From positions 1-5,150 of the forward strand of contig CAJTTI010000060.1 of the NCBI GenBank assembly GCA_910579225.1: a DNA stretch of 5,150 nt. The letters run 5' to 3'. Below are positions 1 through 5,150 of the stretch, in pieces. Within the stretch, counting starts at the first letter, position 1. The number at the start of each line of letters is the position of its first letter. The notes under the pieces were generated by a model. That model was not told the DNA's origin. It saw only the letters and a list, made by a program, of their open reading frames with translations, and made no database searches. Source of the stretch: an uncultured Lachnospiraceae bacterium (lineage in GTDB: Bacteria > Bacillota > Clostridia > Lachnospirales > Lachnospiraceae). The position numbers and the translations under genes were made by a program.

Positions 1-509
1 TCTGTAACTTCTGCTCCGCAGGCTGTACAGAATCTGGAATCTTCATCCATCGGTTCCCCGCAGACAGGGCATTTCTTCTCTTCCTGCGGTTCGATATCCT
101 CCGTATCTGCAACCATTGTCTCCGGTTCTTCGCTTTCCGGCAGCTTTGGAGCACCCTGATCCGATTTTATGCCACACTGATTGCAGAATGCAGCATCTCT
201 TGGGATCTTCGTCCCACAGTTCTGGCAGATTCGGATTCCTTCCACTTCATTGATCTTCTTTTCCAGTTCCAGAATCCGTTCCTTTGCTTCTCTGACCTTA
301 TCAAACCACTCGGAATATGCTTCTGCTTCCGCCTGCAGCTGACTGTCATACGCCAGCTTTCCGATTTCCCGGTAAGCAAGCTGAATATTATTTTCTTCTG
401 TGCTGATCTGCCCTTTCAGCTGCATCGTCTCAGTTAATACCTTTGCTTTCTGTGCCGCCTCTTTCCCCTTTTCGGATATGGTTTTTCCCAATGCATCAAA
501 AAATGCCAT
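1..509 (-). CDS. Zinc-ribbon protein with helical N-terminus and two zinc ribbons (3' end cut by window edge)
   Basis: The reading frame is open from the ATG at 509-507 to the window edge: 169 codons and no stop, so the C-terminus is missing. Residues 1-90 are charged and helical (start MAFFDALGK; then EIGKLAY at about 48-54; heptad-like EAKERILELEKKI at about 74-86). Two identically spaced zinc ribbons follow, each C-x2-C-x10-C-x2-C: C95, C98, C109, C112 and C147, C150, C161, C164, joined by an acidic, proline-containing linker (113-146). The N-terminus resembles a zinc-ribbon family I recall as common in Clostridia, whose members start M-A-F-[FL]-D and carry an IGK motif; its function is not established to my knowledge. 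No signal peptide or membrane segment is seen, so it is probably cytosolic. The start is secure: AAGGAGG lies 9 bases upstream, and no other in-frame start occurs before an in-frame TGA. It follows the 137-aa membrane gene by 66 bases and is probably in the same operon. Confidence 0.9.
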   Translation of the reverse strand, partial: MAFFDALGKTISEKGKEAAQKAKVLTETMQLKGQISTEENNIQLAYREIGKLAYDSQLQAEAEAYSEWFDKVREAKERILELEKKINEVEGIRICQNCGTKIPRDAAFCNQCGIKSDQGAPKLPESEEPETMVADTEDIEPQEEKKCPVCGEPMDEDSRFCTACGAEVT

Positions 510-575
510 TTTTATATTCCTCCTTATGATTGTTTTGTTTTCGCCGTACCGGCATCAACGATTCACATAGTTCTT
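510..575 (-). other. 66-base intergenic gap, no terminator or clear promoter
   Basis: This is the only real gap between genes inside the cluster. It holds the ribosome binding site of the downstream zinc-ribbon gene and an A-rich stretch. The one inverted repeat, GCCG-TAC-CGGC at 543-553, is too short for a terminator and has no T run after it. No TTGACA/TATAAT pair at suitable spacing was found by eye. Read-through from the genes upstream is therefore the simplest reading. Confidence 0.5.
517..525 (-). promoter_or_regulatory. Ribosome binding site of the zinc-ribbon gene
   Basis: AAGGAGGAA read on the minus strand is a near-perfect Shine-Dalgarno sequence. It lies 9 bases (counted from AAGGAGG) before the ATG at 509. 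It fixes the start of a gene that has no stop inside the window. It is the strongest site in the window, which suggests this gene is translated independently rather than by coupling to the gene before it. Confidence 0.85.
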
Positions 576-989
576 CTACATATATTTATCCGTCAGTTTG
601 TCAATAAAGCCAATCCGGACCGTCCCCTGATTCAACGCCTGGAAACTGCAGCTGATTAATAGAATTGTCTTCATAATATCCAGAAGATAATTCAGCACCT
701 GATCCAGGCTGAAGGGAACTCCAATATGCAGAAAACTAAAAACAGTCCCCACCAGTGCATCCAATATCCGGAAAAGGTCCTGCACAATTCCGATCCCACT
801 GCTGAAGATTCCGAATACCAGTATGATTGCCACCGCTTTTACCGCTGACTTGCGCAGCCATTCATCCTCCTCTCTAAGAAGCACATAGCCGGCCAGCATG
901 ACTGTAACAACTGCCGACAACAGACCAGATGCATAGATTCCTGCTGCTAAAAATCCCACTGAGATCCCAAGTTTTGTTTTACTCATCAT
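576..989 (-). CDS. Small hydrophobic membrane protein, family not recognised
   Basis: This 137-aa protein is largely hydrophobic. A long apolar stretch at residues 7-38 may be one long helix or a tight hairpin broken at about YASG (19-22). A charged loop REEDEWLRK (39-47) follows, then probable membrane helices at about 49-69 and 99-116, and a short polar tail ending DKYM. No motif, catalytic residue or zinc ligand set is visible, and I do not recognise the family. The protein begins with two adjacent ATG codons (989 and 986); an AAGGAG site 7 bases before the first favours 989. Its start overlaps the end of the membrane zinc-ribbon gene by 11 bases, so translation is probably coupled. The context suggests it is a membrane partner of that protein and of the two large anchored proteins; this is inference. 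Confidence 0.85.
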   Translation of the reverse strand: MMSKTKLGISVGFLAAGIYASGLLSAVVTVMLAGYVLLREEDEWLRKSAVKAVAIILVFGIFSSGIGIVQDLFRILDALVGTVFSFLHIGVPFSLDQVLNYLLDIMKTILLISCSFQALNQGTVRIGFIDKLTDKYM

Positions 990-1404
990 TCCTGTTCTCC
1001 TTTTGTTCTTTTTCTTTGATACGATACCCGCATTTTTTACAGAATACTGCTCCCGGCTTCAGCCGGGTCTGACAGTTCGGACAGAGAATCTCCTCTGTCT
1101 CCATCTCTGTGAGCACTTCCACCTGAGATACTTCCTTTTCACTGTCCACAGTAAGTTCCCCTGTTACCTGCTCTTCTTCCTGCTCCTTTTCGTCCAACTC
1201 CTCCTTTTTCACTTTTTTCCTGCCTATATATACGCCGCCGGCCAGAAAAGCCAAAGCCAGGACCCATAAGACAAGATAACACCAGTAAAATCTTCCAAAG
1301 AAAGAATGCACATACAGAAGTCTGCTCCCCAAGGTCCGTATCCGGATCCAGGTCCCGGACAGAAACAGAAGTGCGCTGCACAAAAACAGTAAGATTCTAA
1401 TCAT
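979..1404 (-). CDS. Two-helix membrane protein with acidic linker and C-terminal zinc ribbon
   Basis: The 141-aa protein has an N-terminal hydrophobic helix (about 2-20), a basic loop with R21, R23, R28 and R38, and a second helix (about 41-60). The strongly basic RKKVKK (62-67) then follows, which by the positive-inside rule puts the C-terminal half in the cytosol. A glutamate-rich linker (about 68-105) leads to one zinc ribbon, C108, C111, C122, C125, spaced C-x2-C-x10-C-x2-C. This is the same spacing as in both ribbons of the gene at 1-509. The tail is highly charged and ends NDE. The start at 1404 has AAGGGAG (1420-1414) 9 bases upstream. It overlaps the TAG of the VWA gene by 8 bases, and its own end overlaps the next gene by 11. 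The likely role is a membrane-tethered adaptor; the binding partner is unknown. Confidence 0.9.
   Translation of the reverse strand: MIRILLFLCSALLFLSGTWIRIRTLGSRLLYVHSFFGRFYWCYLVLWVLALAFLAGGVYIGRKKVKKEELDEKEQEEEQVTGELTVDSEKEVSQVEVLTEMETEEILCPNCQTRLKPGAVFCKKCGYRIKEKEQKENRNDE
997..1002 (-). promoter_or_regulatory. Ribosome binding site inside the preceding gene, chooses between two ATGs
   Basis: AAGGAG on the minus strand lies within the last codons of the membrane zinc-ribbon gene. It is 7 bases from the ATG at 989 and 10 bases from the ATG at 986. Both distances are usable, and the first ATG is preferred. The site sits upstream of the TAA at 979-981, so ribosomes finishing the upstream gene pass directly over it. 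Confidence 0.7.
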
Positions 1405-3568
1405 TTGGTACCACTCCCTTTCCTGAACCTCCGATCTCCCGATAGAAATCCATGCGCTTTTCCATCTGCTCCTCTGCCAGAATATCTTCTTCCGATACGC
1501 CTACTGTGTATTCAGTCTCATCATATGCCTCATCTTTCCATTGCACTTTTACTCTCCGTTCATAAAGTTCCGGATCTTTTCCAATGGTTAGCCGAATCAC
1601 ATAATCCTGGAACATATACCGGCCGATCTGCCGATAGATAGCTCCAAGGCTCGAAGTATCACGAGCCTGCATATAGATACCGCCTGTCACTTCCGAGATT
1701 CCTCTCAGGTATTCGCTGTCTGCATATCCGACTCCTACGGAATAAACCCTGATTCCTCTGTTTACAAGCTGGTTTTTAATGGTCTCAATCTGTGAGGTAT
1801 CCGAGTCCTCCCCATCCGACAACAGTATAATCACCTGGTTTCCCCTACCGCCCTGCAGAACCTCCATACCTGCACAGAGTCCCTCCGATATGCTGGTTCC
1901 TCCGGACGCCGTCAGGCTGTCAATTCCTCTCGAAAGAACACCGGAAGACTCGGTAAGCCCCGAAACAATCTCCGCAAAGCTTTCGAATTTCACAAGCCCT
2001 ACCTGTGCCTGACTTCCAGTCAGCATACTCAGCAGATTTCCCGCTGCGCTTTTTGCATTTTCCAGAGCTTCCCCTTCCATGCTGCCACTCACGTCCAATA
2101 CAAAACACAGAGACAGTTCCTGCTCTCCTACATCAGCCTTCAAAAGTTCAAAATCCGGAATCGCTTCTCCTTGTTCATATACCATCAGATCTTCTTTTTC
2201 CAGAGTGACATCCTCCGGCAACGCAGTAGTCAAATGGATATCAATCTGCGGATATTTTCGGGCGTCCACATAACGAATCAGAAGCATCTCCCGATACTCT
2301 CTGACCGCCTGTATCATAAAATCACGAAAATTTTGATACTCCGACTCATATCCGTAGGCACTGTATGTGTCTTCACGGGACATGCCCTGAGTAAGACCAT
2401 AGATCATTGCATCTACAGCCCGGTCCAGTTCTGAGACAGTATACCCCCCATCTTCTGATGGCTCCCCGGAAGCCGTCTGATCATAAGCTTCGAGAAGTTT
2501 CCGCAGTTCCGGTCCCAGATATTCTATCCGTTCTTCTCTGACGCTTTTGGAAAGAAGCCGGTTTACAATCTCACTGGTCTCCTCCTGCTCTCCCATTCTG
2601 TAATACAGATATGCCATCTGAAACTCATATCCTGTATGTTCTCCCCATGGTTTCTGAGATTCCATGTAATTCACAGCTCTTTGATAGGGGATACTTTCTT
2701 TCTTCGTATTAAGTTCCTCCATCTGTTCCTGTTTTTTCTCCAGTTTTTTCTCAATGCCAGAGATACTTCTGCCTTCCGCCGATGCCTGCTGCAGTTCAGA
2801 CTGCAGCTCATAAACCTCTTCGGTTACTTTCGAGATACGTTCTTCCAAGGCGGACAGTTCTTTATCTTCCTCCAGGGAAACGCTGTCCAGATAGTATTCC
2901 GCCACTGCGTTGGCCACCGCCATCCGGTTCGGAAGAGAATCATCTTTTCTCACTGCCTGCTGTGCATACAGAACCGCCTGCCGTGTATCTCCCTGCAACA
3001 GGCTTCCGTATGCCCTGGCCTTCAGAGACACCACATCCCCTGCATCTTCCAGCTTTTTCATTCCTTCTTCCAGGGCCGCCGGATCCCACCCGGAATCGTA
3101 CTGCTGCTCCATACTCAGAACCTCCAGAGCCGCCTCCAGACGCTCCCTGCCCTTCTCTGAAACCCGGATCTGCTCTTTCACCTGATTATGAAGTTTAAGC
3201 AAAGCAACCATATCTGCACCAGAAGCACTTCCCTGCTTTGCATACTCACAGATTTCTGCTGTCAGACTGTCGTCGCTTTTCTTCAGATATGCATTCCCAT
3301 ATGCCTCTGCATTCAGGAAATCCTCCTCATAACAAAAACTCAGAAGAATCAGCTGTATGGATGTATCATTAGACGAAACTTCCAGCGCCTGAGACGCCAT
3401 ATTTCTGCCCTTGGCATAGAGTCCCCTTTCAAGAAAACAGCTAGCAGCATAGTTTTCATCCTGCATAATACTTTTCTTTCTGTAAAATCTGTATCCGAAT
3501 ATTCCGGCCGCAATCAAAAGCAGGAGTACGGAGAATACTGCGATTTGCTTTCTGTTTATCTTCTTCAT
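1397..3568 (-). CDS. Membrane-anchored TPR/coiled-coil/VWA-domain protein
   Basis: This 723-aa protein has an N-terminal membrane anchor (about 9-26) flanked by basic residues on both sides. TPR-like helix pairs follow at about 41-100, 180-225 and 313-360. A charged coiled coil spans about 232-295. A beta-strand segment at about 440-480 has the pattern DLMVYEQGEAIPDF, like the [LV]xxxDFxVYEDGxP segment that often precedes VWA domains. The VWA domain spans about 485-650 and has a complete metal-ion-dependent adhesion site: D492-x-S494-x-S496 (DVSGSM), T558 (GGTS) and D585 (LLSDGED). A further beta-rich region (about 654-690) and a helical tail close the protein. VWA domains with this site bind protein ligands through Mg2+ or Mn2+; the ligand here is unknown. 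The start is fixed by AAGGAGG (3581-3575) 6 bases upstream and by a 4-base ATGA overlap with the LRR gene. No enzyme motif was seen. It is probably exposed outside the membrane, but the charge pattern does not settle this. Confidence 0.95.
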   Translation of the reverse strand: MKKINRKQIAVFSVLLLLIAAGIFGYRFYRKKSIMQDENYAASCFLERGLYAKGRNMASQALEVSSNDTSIQLILLSFCYEEDFLNAEAYGNAYLKKSDDSLTAEICEYAKQGSASGADMVALLKLHNQVKEQIRVSEKGRERLEAALEVLSMEQQYDSGWDPAALEEGMKKLEDAGDVVSLKARAYGSLLQGDTRQAVLYAQQAVRKDDSLPNRMAVANAVAEYYLDSVSLEEDKELSALEERISKVTEEVYELQSELQQASAEGRSISGIEKKLEKKQEQMEELNTKKESIPYQRAVNYMESQKPWGEHTGYEFQMAYLYYRMGEQEETSEIVNRLLSKSVREERIEYLGPELRKLLEAYDQTASGEPSEDGGYTVSELDRAVDAMIYGLTQGMSREDTYSAYGYESEYQNFRDFMIQAVREYREMLLIRYVDARKYPQIDIHLTTALPEDVTLEKEDLMVYEQGEAIPDFELLKADVGEQELSLCFVLDVSGSMEGEALENAKSAAGNLLSMLTGSQAQVGLVKFESFAEIVSGLTESSGVLSRGIDSLTASGGTSISEGLCAGMEVLQGGRGNQVIILLSDGEDSDTSQIETIKNQLVNRGIRVYSVGVGYADSEYLRGISEVTGGIYMQARDTSSLGAIYRQIGRYMFQDYVIRLTIGKDPELYERRVKVQWKDEAYDETEYTVGVSEEDILAEEQMEKRMDFYREIGGSGKGVVPND
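1619..2116 (-). other. VWA domain with intact MIDAS metal site (within the 723-aa protein)
   Basis: Residues about 485-650 alternate hydrophobic strands and helices: LSLCFVLDVSGSM, then AQVGLVKF, then NQVIILLSDGED, then GIRVYSVGVG. This is the order expected of a Rossmann-like VWA fold. All five classic metal-coordinating positions are kept: D492, S494, S496, T558 and D585. D492 is encoded at 2095-2093. Keeping all five suggests a functional, cation-dependent binding domain rather than a degenerate structural one. Domain borders are estimated by eye. Confidence 0.9.
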
Positions 3569-5043
3569 CCTTCTCCTCCTTTTCTGAGCAAAATATCGGT
3601 CCTTGTAAGCTTCGGAAAGATTGTCCGGAATACAGACAGGTCATTCAGATCATTCCCTCTCATCATCAGCACTTGCAGATTCATAAGGCCTGTAAGAGGT
3701 GTCAGATCTGAGACATGATTCTCATACATCCAGAGCTCTTCCAGTTTTGAAAGACCTGCCAGAGGGCTAAGGTCACTGACTGCATTGCCGGAAAGATCCA
3801 GATACCGAAGCTCTGTCAGTCCGGATAAGGGTTCCAGACTGCTCACCTGATTTTCCCAGAAACTCAGAGAAGTCAGATTTGTAAGACCGGATATCGGCGA
3901 CAGATCACGGATCCGGTTCCAGCCAAGGCTAAGCCTTTCCAGAGAGATAAGTCCCTGCAGCGGTTCTATGGAATTCAGATCATTATGCAGCAGAGACAGC
4001 GACGACAAGCGGCTGCAGGATGCAATGCCGTCCAGAGACAGATGATTCTGGTATGTAAGTTCCAGTTCTGTCAGAAAGGGCATATAGACCAAATCCGCCA
4101 GTGTGGAAAGATCCCCGGTATCCGACATGACATTGCCATAAATCTGATATCCTGACTCTGTGAACGTGGTTGCTGACAAATGGTTTCCTTCTTCACTTTC
4201 TCCTTCTCTTCCCACAGCCCGAAGAGACGTAATCATAGCCACATCTTCATTGTATAAAGGACCGCTCCATATCCCCAGCTTCTGCCGCACCAGTGATTCC
4301 ATCACCGGGTCGCTGAACTCAATCTCTTCCCGCCACTGGCTAATGTGATATTCCGCTGACGCAATTTCACTGACATATCCCATGGAATTGACCGCTTTTG
4401 CCTGAAGCACCGTCGTGCCTGAAGGCAGGATCACTGGTTCCTGATAGATCAGACTGTTCTCATCCGGTTCACTTCCGTCCAGAGAATAAAAGATCACTTC
4501 CTCTCCGTGCTCTGCCGATATCTCCACCGCCTGCCAGGTATCATAAGTTCCGGCTGTAAGAGAGAATACCGGCGCTTTCGGGCTGGTTCTCTCATACAGC
4601 TCCTGTACCGCCTCATCCTCTGTTCTGGAAACTGCTTCTTCCAGAAGCCGCTTCGCATCCTCCAGACGTTCCAGACGGACATACAACTCTGCCAGATCCT
4701 TATAAAAGATGCCATCTGACGGAAAACGCTCCGTCATATCCAGATAGACCGCTTCCGCCTGCTCATACTGTTCTGCCCCCTCATAGGCGCGGGCAAGACC
4801 TGACGAAGCTTCTTTGTTCTTTGGATCAATCCCCACCGCTTTCTGAAATGCCACCACGGCCTCTTCATAGTTTAGTTCTTCCAGATATCGTTCCCCAAGG
4901 TCAATATATTCTGCAAGGCGCGCCGCGCCGCTTCGGGAGAACCACAGATAAGCGATGAGCCCGACTGCCGCTAAAATACAGGCGAAGATCAGGATGAATG
5001 CTTTTCCCGGAAACTTCGGTGTATTTATCTGATTTTGTTCCAT
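3565..5043 (-). CDS. Membrane-anchored TPR / chitobiase C-terminal-like / leucine-rich repeat protein
   Basis: This 492-aa protein starts with a short polar tail and a membrane anchor (about 15-35). Three consecutive 34-residue TPRs follow at 43-76, 77-110 and 111-144, with A at position 20 of each and P at position 32 of the first two. Residues about 156-233 match a chitobiase/beta-hexosaminidase C-terminal-type beta domain: a TAGTYDTWQAVEIS segment, IFYSLDGSEP, then LPSGTTVLQAKAV, ending in EYHIS. Residues 241-278 look like the N-terminal cap of internalin-type LRR proteins (DPVMESLVRQKLG, then EDVAMITSL). Seven 22-residue leucine-rich repeats follow, starting at L324, L346, L368, L390, L412, L434 and L456. 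These modules are binding folds; no catalytic motif is seen. The likely role is extracellular binding or scaffolding. The start is supported by AAAGGAAG 8 bases upstream, and the stop overlaps the VWA gene by 4 bases (ATGA). Confidence 0.95.
   Translation of the reverse strand: MEQNQINTPKFPGKAFILIFACILAAVGLIAYLWFSRSGAARLAEYIDLGERYLEELNYEEAVVAFQKAVGIDPKNKEASSGLARAYEGAEQYEQAEAVYLDMTERFPSDGIFYKDLAELYVRLERLEDAKRLLEEAVSRTEDEAVQELYERTSPKAPVFSLTAGTYDTWQAVEISAEHGEEVIFYSLDGSEPDENSLIYQEPVILPSGTTVLQAKAVNSMGYVSEIASAEYHISQWREEIEFSDPVMESLVRQKLGIWSGPLYNEDVAMITSLRAVGREGESEEGNHLSATTFTESGYQIYGNVMSDTGDLSTLADLVYMPFLTELELTYQNHLSLDGIASCSRLSSLSLLHNDLNSIEPLQGLISLERLSLGWNRIRDLSPISGLTNLTSLSFWENQVSSLEPLSGLTELRYLDLSGNAVSDLSPLAGLSKLEELWMYENHVSDLTPLTGLMNLQVLMMRGNDLNDLSVFRTIFPKLTRTDILLRKGGEG
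3613..4074 (-). repeat. Seven tandem leucine-rich repeats, 66-base (22-residue) unit
   Basis: The units have an exact 22-residue period with no insertion or deletion over 462 bases. The consensus is LxxLxLxxNxxxDLxPLxGLxx, clearest in the units starting at L390, L412 and L434. The first unit (L324) and the last (L456) are more divergent, as expected at the ends of a solenoid. The period and the DLxPLxGL segment match the internalin/LRR_4 type found on the surface of Gram-positive bacteria. The DNA repeats are degenerate, so this is an old protein repeat and not a recent tandem duplication. Confidence 0.9.
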
Positions 5044-5051
5044 TTTCTTTT

Positions 5052-5059
5052 CTTCCTTT
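5052..5059 (-). promoter_or_regulatory. Ribosome binding site of the LRR protein gene
   Basis: AAAGGAAG on the minus strand lies 8 bases before the ATG at 5043. It is weaker than the other sites in the cluster because it lacks the second GG, in a purely A/G stretch. It is still the best support for the start, and the membrane anchor begins a few codons later as expected. Confidence 0.6.
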
Positions 5060-5063
5060 CATA

Positions 5064-5081
5064 GATGATCATGGAATCATC
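5064..5081. repeat. Short inverted repeat between the upstream stop and the LRR gene start
   Basis: GATGAT (5064-5069) and ATCATC (5076-5081) are perfect 6-base inverted arms with a 6-base spacer; ATGATCAT at 5065-5072 is also palindromic. The stem is AT-rich and no T run follows it, so it is not a convincing terminator. It could be a weak hairpin just upstream of the ribosome binding site or an operator half-site pair, but chance is equally likely. Confidence 0.3.
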
Positions 5082-5150
5082 CTGTATTTTCAGTTAATTC
5101 CTTCCGTATAATTTCCCTGTCCTTCCCCCATCTCAGGATCTCCTGTATAG
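5077..5150 (-). CDS. Possible C-terminal end of an upstream gene (5' end outside window)
   Basis: On the minus strand, one frame is open from the window edge to a TGA at 5079-5077, giving 23 residues. The sequence is charged and amphipathic, containing EILRWGKDREIIRKEL and ending TENTG. It looks like a C-terminal helix and would end 33 bases before the ATG of the LRR gene, which would make that gene an internal member of a longer operon. A second frame is also open and ends at 5092-5090 (19 residues, ending YTEGIN), so the assignment is uncertain. No function can be inferred from so short a piece. Confidence 0.35.
   Translation of the reverse strand, partial: IQEILRWGKDREIIRKELTENTG

Noticed and set aside
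167..379. A 70-codon minus-strand frame
   Set aside because: It overlaps the double zinc-ribbon gene in another frame. That gene has the strong ribosome binding site and the paired CxxC motifs, while this frame has neither.
543..553. GCCG-TAC-CGGC inverted repeat as a possible terminator before the double zinc-ribbon gene
   Set aside because: The stem is only four base pairs with a three-base loop, and no T run follows in the direction of transcription.
1003..1269. An 88-codon plus-strand frame starting with a run of phenylalanines
   Set aside because: It is antisense to the membrane zinc-ribbon gene, and its F/L richness comes from the Glu/Lys codons of the acidic linker read backwards.
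2636..3160. A 174-codon open frame on the plus strand
   Set aside because: It lies entirely antisense to the helical part of the VWA protein gene. Its translation is rich in F, H, L and R with no domain pattern, as expected from the reverse of a Glu/Lys/Gln-rich gene.
3434..3442. Cys44 of the VWA protein (AASCFLE) as a lipoprotein attachment site
   Set aside because: The cysteine lies well after the hydrophobic segment at 9-26, separated from it by a charged stretch, so this is not a lipobox.
3188..3718. A 176-codon open frame on the plus strand
   Set aside because: It is antisense across the junction of the VWA and LRR genes, and both of those have recognisable domains, good ribosome binding sites and coupled ends. 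The plus frame shows no coherent fold or family pattern.
4494..4715. A 73-codon minus-strand frame
   Set aside because: It lies inside the LRR protein gene in another frame, over the third TPR and the start of the beta domain. It is rich in R and W without any domain pattern.
5134..5145. CAGGA-TC-TCCTG near-palindrome as an operator
   Set aside because: It lies within the probable end of an upstream coding frame, occurs once, and is short enough to arise by chance.

Overview
All supportable genes lie on the minus strand, so the biological order runs from high to low coordinates. The Shine-Dalgarno sites are strong (AAGGAGG-type), GC content is moderate, the gene packing is tight with overlapping starts and stops, and the zinc-ribbon protein starts MAFFD. 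Together these point to a Gram-positive Clostridia genome, most likely a Lachnospiraceae-type gut anaerobe. This is a judgement from style and family recognition, not from a search.

Layout, in direction of transcription: (0) 5150-5044, the leader side of the operon, which may hold the last 23 codons of another upstream gene ending at 5077. (1) 5043-3565, a 492-aa membrane-anchored protein with three TPRs, a chitobiase/hexosaminidase C-terminal-type beta domain, an internalin-like cap and seven 22-residue leucine-rich repeats. (2) 3568-1397, a 723-aa membrane-anchored protein with TPR-like helices, a coiled coil and a von Willebrand factor A (VWA) domain with an intact metal site. (3) 1404-979, a 141-aa two-helix membrane protein with an acidic linker and one zinc ribbon. 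(4) 989-576, a 137-aa hydrophobic protein of unknown family. (5) 509-1, a zinc-ribbon protein with a helical N-terminus and two zinc ribbons, running off the window edge.

Genes 1 to 4 overlap by 4, 8 and 11 bases, and gene 5 follows after a 66-base gap with its own strong ribosome binding site. No terminator or convincing promoter is visible, so the unit probably continues in both directions. The working picture is inference: two large anchored proteins carry protein- or ligand-binding domains (LRR, VWA, TPR), probably outside the membrane. Small membrane and zinc-ribbon proteins would form the membrane and cytosolic part of the same assembly. No enzyme active site was recognised in any of the five proteins, so the locus looks like a binding, scaffolding or sensing apparatus rather than a metabolic pathway. 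No RNA genes, CRISPR arrays or mobile elements were seen.
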